From: Halocynthiibacter namhaensis | Lineage (GTDB): Bacteria > Pseudomonadota > Alphaproteobacteria > Rhodobacterales > Rhodobacteraceae | Reading direction: 5' to 3' | Length of the DNA stretch: 64,000 nt | Assembly (NCBI RefSeq): GCF_000812685.1 | Contig: NZ_JWIF01000012.1 | Span: 1-64,000 of the forward strand | Shown here: positions 59,446 through 64,000 of the stretch, piece by piece | How positions within the stretch are numbered: position 1 is the first letter of the stretch | How the letters are laid out: each line of letters begins with the position of its first letter | Made by a program: the position numbers and the translations under genes | Notes under the pieces: model-generated | The model's database searches: none | Seen by the model: only the letters and a program-made list of their open reading frames with translations | Told to the model about the DNA's origin: nothing

Positions 59446-62131
59446 TATTCTTATCGCGGTCTGTCTGGCTTATGTTGTCTTCTTGTTTGGCATCGCATTT
59501 TATGCGGATAGACGTGCGGCCCAAGGGCGCCTGAATTGGTTGCGATCCCCTTTGGTCTACACGCTTTCTCTATCGATTTATTGCACGGCTTGGACCTTTT
59601 ATGGTGCCGTGGGAAACGCTGCACGATCTGGACTTGAATACGTGACGATCTATCTCGGCCCGACCTTGGTAATGGTCGGCTGGTGGTGGCTTTTGCGGCG
59701 GCTTGTTCGCATTGGGCGTGCGCAGCGCATTACGTCGATTGCGGATCTGATTTCGTCCCGATTTGGCAAGTCTAACCTGCTTGGAGTATTGGTGACTTTG
59801 CTGGCAGTTGTCGGGACAACACCCTATATTGCACTGCAACTTCAATCGGTTACCCTGTCGTTCTCGGTGTTTTCACGCGATATGTCAGCGGGGTTCGCCC
59901 AAGCAGATTTGGCGTCAACGGCACTGTGGGTTGCGATTGGGTTAACCCTGTTTACGGTTTTATTTGGCACCCGAAATTTGGACGCGAATGAACGTCACCA
60001 TGGGGTCGTCACGGCCATCGCGTTTGAAGCAATTGTCAAGCTTGTCGCGTTGCTGTCTGTTGGTGCATTTGTGGTTTGGGGCATCGCGGAGGGGCCTGCT
60101 GATATTTTGGCGCGGATTGACGCGAGCCCGATTGCCGCATGGGAGATCCGGCCTGGGCGCTGGGCTGCTTTGATCTTTCTGTCGGCTGCCGCATTCCTTT
60201 GTCTGCCACGTATGTTTCAAGTGATGGTGGTCGAGAACGCCGACGAACGTAACCTTGCGATGGCAGGCTGGGCTTTTCCATTATACCTGATGTTGATGAG
60301 CCTTTTCGTCCTGCCCATCGCTGTGGTCGGGTTGGATTTGATGCCACGCGGTTCCAACCCCGATTTGTTTGTATTGACGTTGCCCCTGTCACAGGGAAAA
60401 GACGGATTGGCGTTGCTCAGTTTCCTGGGCGGGTTTTCCTCGGCGACTTCGATGGTTATTGTGGCCGCAATTGCTTTATCGACCATGGTTTCAAACCACA
60501 TCGTGATGCCTGTATGGCTGTCTATGCGGCCCCCGGGTGCGACAGTTTCTGGTGACCTAAGACGAGTGGTTTTGACCGCGCGCCGAGTGTCGATCACCGT
60601 GGTGGTTGGGTTGGGATACGCCTATTACCGTTTCTCGGGCGGCGGCGCGGCTTTGGCGTCTATCGGGTTGATCTCCTTCGTTGGTGTCGCCCAAGTTTTG
60701 CCTGTGCTGCTCGGTGGGTTGTTCTGGCGACGGGCTACGCGCATTGCTGCGGCAGCTGGGCTGATCACCGGCTTTAGCGTCTGGCTTTACACGCTGTTCT
60801 TACCATCAATTGCGGGGGGCGGCGTTTTGTCAGTTGCCATCATGCAAAACGGGCTGTTTGGCTTTGAGGTACTACGCCCACAGGGCTTGTTTGGCACCAG
60901 CGGCCTTGATCCGGTTGTACATGCGATTGTCTGGTCTATGCTTTTGAACTTCCTTGTGTTTTTTGTCGTCTCTCTGTTCACTTTTCCTAACCCTGTGGAG
61001 CGCCTTCAGGGGGTCCAATTTGTCAATGTATTTGAACACAGTCAGGGGCCGCGTGGATGGACCTCAGGCGGGGCAGGTGCAGATGATCTTTTGGTTATGT
61101 CACAGCGTATTTTGGGGGCGCAGCAGGCACGACAGCTGTTCGAAAATGAAGCCAAGGCCCAAGGCAAGATTGACCATCTTCCCGACAGCTCGCCCGCGTT
61201 TTTAGAACGACTGGAACGTGAACTGGCAGGGTCAGTTGGATCTGCCACGGCGCATGCGATGATTGGGCAAATAGCCGAAGGCGCGTCTGTGTCGGTGCAG
61301 GACCTGATGGCAGTTGCGGATGAAGCGGCTGAAATTATGGAATATTCCAACCAGCTTGAGGCCAAATCTGCAGAACTAGGGCGTACGGCGCGCCAGTTGT
61401 CCGAAGCGAATGAAAAACTGACCCGCCTTTCGGTGCAAAAGGATGCGTTTTTATCGCAGATCAGCCATGAGTTACGCACGCCAATGACGTCCATTCGGGC
61501 GTTCTCTGAAATTCTGCGTGATATGGACATGTTGGAACCGCATGATCAACACAGATACGCGTCGATTATCCATGACGAAACGCTTCGACTGACGCGTCTG
61601 CTTGATGATCTTTTGGATCTGTCTGTGCTTGAAAATGGCCAGGTGGCGTTGAATTGCGAGACAGTCGTTCTGTCGGATGTGCTTGATCGTTCTGCTGCCG
61701 CCGCTTTGGTGTCGGTATTTGGCGACGGCAGCGAAACCACGTTCGAGATTATACGCAATAGAAATCAAGAAGATCTACAGTTGATAACCGATGGTGACCG
61801 TCTCAGTCAGGTGTTCATCAATTTGATCTCGAATGCGCGAAAATACTGTACTGCTGCGCAGCCGGTTCTGTCGATCTCGGTTGCTGTAATGGGCCAGAAT
61901 GTGGCCATCGATTTCAGCGACAATGGTGAAGGGATACCATCCCATCAACAACCTTTGGTGTTTGAAAAATTCGCACGACTTACGGACCATGCACGGGCTG
62001 GCGGGGCAGGATTGGGGTTGGCGATTTGTCGGGAAATCATGAATAATCTTGGCGGAACGGTTGGCTATCTTCCGGGCGAGTCTGGCACTGCATTTCGTGT
62101 GACCGTGCCCCTAAAGCCACCAGCGACCTAG
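59432..62131 (+). CDS. SSS-transporter/histidine-kinase hybrid (CbrA/CrbS-like)
   Basis: The ATG at 59432 (GAGGCGG upstream) opens an 899-residue protein. Residues about 1-525 form a sodium/solute symporter-like domain of about 13 helices (YTLSLSIYCTAWTFYGAVG, YLGPTLVMVGWWWLLRRL). A coiled-coil linker (about 640-670) leads to the HisKA domain with H-box ISHELRTPMTSIRAF (about 676) and HATPase with NLISNARKY, DNGEGIPSHQ and GAGLGLAICREI. There is no fused receiver. Related kinases (CbrA, CrbS/MxtR) control carbon use and, in Vibrio and Pseudomonas, acs. The linked receiver and nearby acs fit such a role. Confidence 0.93.
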   Translation: MVSFNILIAVCLAYVVFLFGIAFYADRRAAQGRLNWLRSPLVYTLSLSIYCTAWTFYGAVGNAARSGLEYVTIYLGPTLVMVGWWWLLRRLVRIGRAQRITSIADLISSRFGKSNLLGVLVTLLAVVGTTPYIALQLQSVTLSFSVFSRDMSAGFAQADLASTALWVAIGLTLFTVLFGTRNLDANERHHGVVTAIAFEAIVKLVALLSVGAFVVWGIAEGPADILARIDASPIAAWEIRPGRWAALIFLSAAAFLCLPRMFQVMVVENADERNLAMAGWAFPLYLMLMSLFVLPIAVVGLDLMPRGSNPDLFVLTLPLSQGKDGLALLSFLGGFSSATSMVIVAAIALSTMVSNHIVMPVWLSMRPPGATVSGDLRRVVLTARRVSITVVVGLGYAYYRFSGGGAALASIGLISFVGVAQVLPVLLGGLFWRRATRIAAAAGLITGFSVWLYTLFLPSIAGGGVLSVAIMQNGLFGFEVLRPQGLFGTSGLDPVVHAIVWSMLLNFLVFFVVSLFTFPNPVERLQGVQFVNVFEHSQGPRGWTSGGAGADDLLVMSQRILGAQQARQLFENEAKAQGKIDHLPDSSPAFLERLERELAGSVGSATAHAMIGQIAEGASVSVQDLMAVADEAAEIMEYSNQLEAKSAELGRTARQLSEANEKLTRLSVQKDAFLSQISHELRTPMTSIRAFSEILRDMDMLEPHDQHRYASIIHDETLRLTRLLDDLLDLSVLENGQVALNCETVVLSDVLDRSAAAALVSVFGDGSETTFEIIRNRNQEDLQLITDGDRLSQVFINLISNARKYCTAAQPVLSISVAVMGQNVAIDFSDNGEGIPSHQQPLVFEKFARLTDHARAGGAGLGLAICREIMNNLGGTVGYLPGESGTAFRVTVPLKPPAT

Positions 62132-62227
62132 ATTTTGCAGCCACTACCGCAGGGAATACTTTGATTTGGTAACCAATTGGTAACTCTGTTTGTCGATGCT
62201 GATGGGACATGCAGTAAGGGTTGGCAG

Positions 62228-63568
62228 ATGTCTGAAACGGACAGCAAAGAACAAGATGGCGGCGAAGTTTCGGTGATGCGCAAAATGTCGTCACGCAGGC
62301 TTGTCGGGTCTGCAAAACGTATGAACCCGGTATTGGCGTTGAAGGCCGCTTTGCCCAAAGCCGCAGAGCTTGAATTGAATATGCGTTTGACAGTGAAAGA
62401 AACCAAAGAAGGGGTCTTGGAAACGCAAACAATGATGGAAGCCATTCCAGAAGATTCTCTTGTGACAATCTTGGCTGCCAAAGACGGGGCGCAGGGGCTT
62501 GCCGCTGTTGACCCGCAATTGCTGGCTGCTTTGATCGAGACCCAGACCACCGGCCAGATCAGTGCGATCCCTGCTGTGGTTCGGCCCTGGACCATCACGG
62601 ATGGGCAAATGTGTGAACCCTTCATCGATCGCGTCTTCGATATGCTGGAATTGCTGCTTGATGCCGATGGGCGCGGCCCTTGGTTCTATGGGTATCGTTT
62701 CTTGCGCAAGGTGAATGACCGGCGCAAACTTGCGATGACACTTGAGGAAACGCGATATCTTTTCTACGCTTGCAAAGTCGAACTTGGGGACGGGGCCAAG
62801 ACAGGGATGTTGTGGCTGGCCCTGCCTGATAGCGTTCGCAGCGCGACCACCGATGGTCACGTCGGCCCAGAACATGAAGATTGGCAGGGCGGATTGCGGG
62901 CGTCTGTGTTGGAAAGTACGGTGCAGTTGACGGCGATACTTCACCAAGCTCGGGTGCCGTTGTCATGGCTGATGTCGTTGAAAGTTGGACACAGAATTGA
63001 TGTCCCCGGGCCGCAAATCGAAGCGCTTACAGTGGTCGACAGTGGCAACCGTGTTGTGGGGACGGCCCGGCTTGGCCAAGCGTCAGGTCAGCGTGCGATA
63101 CGCATGACGTCATCCAGAGGTGAGAACGCGAGTATACGCAACACAGAAACAAATGGTTTCGGAGTGCCTGTCGGGGACGCACAGGGCGCTCTGTCAAATA
63201 CAGCGCTAAACCCGCCGCCATCTGGTTTATCCCTCGGGTTACCACCTGGAGGCCCTGTAGCTGGAACGCAAGACGCTTCACCGATGGCGGCGCTTGGTGG
63301 CGTCCCGCCTGAATTGCCGGGCGGCTTACCTGATATTGGTTCAAATGCGGGGGGCTTGCCTGATTTACCAAGTCTTCCTGGCATTGCAGGCGACAGCGCT
63401 ATGCCGCCAGCTGAAATGGATTTCGGGCTGCCCGATCTTCCGGGGGGCGGCGGTCTGCCAGACTTGCCCGCAATGGCTGGTGGTGGTGAAGCTGGAAGTG
63501 ATTTGCCGGGATTACCTGATTTATCAGACTTGCCTGATCTTCCTGGGTTGCCGCCACTCCCGTCGTGA
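62228..63568 (+). CDS. FliM/FliN-like (SpoA-domain) protein with Leu-Pro-Asp-rich tail
   Basis: The 446-residue protein has a FliM-like middle part (MFEP-like segment FIDRVFDMLELLLDADGRGPWFYGYRF) and a SpoA-type C-terminal domain (VPLSWLMSLKVGHRIDVPGPQIEALTVVDSGNRVVGTARLGQ, about 242-284), as in flagellar motor switch proteins. About 130 residues follow that are rich in Pro, Gly, Leu and Asp with repeats such as GLPDLPS, DLPGLPDLSDLPDLPG and end in LPPLPS. No flagellar genes are nearby. The start at 62228 has AAGG upstream. It may be a divergent motor-switch protein or a type III-like sorting protein; the tail is unusual. Confidence 0.8.
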   Translation: MSETDSKEQDGGEVSVMRKMSSRRLVGSAKRMNPVLALKAALPKAAELELNMRLTVKETKEGVLETQTMMEAIPEDSLVTILAAKDGAQGLAAVDPQLLAALIETQTTGQISAIPAVVRPWTITDGQMCEPFIDRVFDMLELLLDADGRGPWFYGYRFLRKVNDRRKLAMTLEETRYLFYACKVELGDGAKTGMLWLALPDSVRSATTDGHVGPEHEDWQGGLRASVLESTVQLTAILHQARVPLSWLMSLKVGHRIDVPGPQIEALTVVDSGNRVVGTARLGQASGQRAIRMTSSRGENASIRNTETNGFGVPVGDAQGALSNTALNPPPSGLSLGLPPGGPVAGTQDASPMAALGGVPPELPGGLPDIGSNAGGLPDLPSLPGIAGDSAMPPAEMDFGLPDLPGGGGLPDLPAMAGGGEAGSDLPGLPDLSDLPDLPGLPPLPS

Positions 63569-63580
63569 TTTTCGTGTCGA

Positions 63581-63796
63581 CTAGCTCAAGATCACGCCAA
63601 CAACGACCATCATCAGGCCGATACCGGACAGTGCCAAGGCCGATAGGTTGACGGTGACGATGGTTTGCAGTCGCTTGCGCATGGCCTCGTCGTCTAGCCC
63701 GGATTTGCGAGCCTTCATCGCTTGCACAATGCACCAGATGATTCCGCAAAGGCCGAGAAAAGAAATGGCGGCACCAGGCCAGATTACAAATGACAT
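63581..63796 (-). CDS. Small two-helix membrane protein
   Basis: The 71-residue product has two hydrophobic helices (AAISFLGLCGIIWCIVQAM and LSALALSGIGLMMVVVGVIL) joined by a basic loop (KARKSGLDDEAMRKRLQ). GGAGAAACAC precedes the start. No function is known. It is convergent with the FliM-like gene. Confidence 0.75.
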   Translation of the reverse strand: MSFVIWPGAAISFLGLCGIIWCIVQAMKARKSGLDDEAMRKRLQTIVTVNLSALALSGIGLMMVVVGVILS

Positions 63797-63930
63797 GTGT
63801 TTCTCCGTCTAAAGATCGTATTCCTCTACTGTGCCTTCGCTGCGTGCGCAACCTCGCCGGTGTCTCTTGGGCCTCTTGCAGCGCAGGACGTGGCAGGGTA
63901 ATCAGAAGGCCTTAAGCAAAGGACGCTGTA

Positions 63931-64000
63931 ATGAATGATATGACCTCAGATTCGAGCTACCGGGTAACGGCGGATGAACTACGCCAGTTTATCGAGCGTA
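63931..64000 (+). CDS. gapR: GapR-like (DUF2312) protein, truncated by the window edge
   Basis: Only the first 23 codons are present: MNDMTSDSSYRVTADELRQFIER. The V-T-A-D-x-L-R-x-F-I-E-R string is the conserved start of GapR/DUF2312 proteins, small DNA-binding proteins of alphaproteobacteria that bind overtwisted DNA and aid replication and segregation. AAAGGACG lies upstream. The rest is outside the window; an ATG at 63940 is an alternative start. Confidence 0.75.
   Translation, partial: MNDMTSDSSYRVTADELRQFIER

Noticed and set aside
1-64000. CRISPR arrays, rRNA and tRNA genes
   Set aside because: No regularly spaced repeats and no recognisable rRNA or tRNA sequences were found by eye. A tRNA could be missed without a covariance search.

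Overview
The window looks like a chromosomal segment of a marine Rhodobacteraceae (Roseobacter-group alphaproteobacterium) of moderate GC. The evidence is the set of housekeeping neighbours (DUF484-xerC, priA, ruvCAB, rplY/pth, phosphatidylcholine synthase, an alphaproteobacterial GapR-type gene at the right edge), two branched-chain-amino-acid/amide-type ABC transporters and an acs-liv gene cluster. The species cannot be fixed from sequence alone; the number of decayed genes and an IS relic would fit an IS-rich lineage such as Octadecabacter, but this is a guess. No rRNA, tRNA or CRISPR array was recognised.

Layout. 0-2.1 kb is a graveyard: an IS5-family relic, a 9-codon remnant of a transporter gene, a frameshifted ArsR-type regulator and a broken monooxygenase. 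2.1-10.4 kb holds ychF, trpA, lldD, rplY and pth; an intact divergent arsR-eamA pair plus a lipoprotein gene lie between rplY and pth. The 0.9-1.7 kb decayed regulator is a diverged, oppositely oriented paralogue of the intact one at 7.3-8.0 kb, and both keep the same long operator palindrome. 10.5-26.9 kb is an accessory catabolic region: two hydrolases, an alpha-methylacyl-CoA racemase-type enzyme, a BKACE (DUF849) enzyme, an SDR, a FadB-type beta-oxidation enzyme, a MarR regulator, an enamidase-like amidohydrolase, an unassigned polytopic membrane protein, a complete five-gene ABC importer and a TauD-type dioxygenase. 26.9-46.2 kb is mostly housekeeping (truA, ycjX/ycjF, ileS, pcs, xerC, priA, prmA), interrupted by a cluster of broken genes (FAD monooxygenase with an in-frame stop, a low-GC zinc-finger/HNH-like gene, a peptidase with an internal deletion). 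46.3-49.6 kb has a DUF1127 protein and ruvCAB. 49.7-59.1 kb has acs downstream of a second five-gene ABC importer, and a divergent XRE regulator of the acyl/acetate-responsive type. 58.7-62.1 kb has a single-domain receiver, a small membrane protein and a large SSS-transporter/histidine-kinase hybrid. 62.2-64 kb has a FliM/FliN-like protein with a Leu-Pro-Asp-rich tail and the start of a GapR-like gene.

How it may work together. The 11.7-26.9 kb block reads as import of a small amide, amino acid or heterocycle-derived compound, cyclic C-N cleavage by the enamidase-like enzyme, then CoA-dependent degradation; the MarR gene and two palindromes between the enamidase and membrane-protein genes suggest control. 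The 49.7-62.1 kb block groups acetyl-CoA synthetase, an importer, a RamB/ScfR-like regulator and a CrbS/CbrA-like kinase with a receiver that has no DNA-binding domain; this may be an acetate or short-acid response module, which is inference from family knowledge and gene order.
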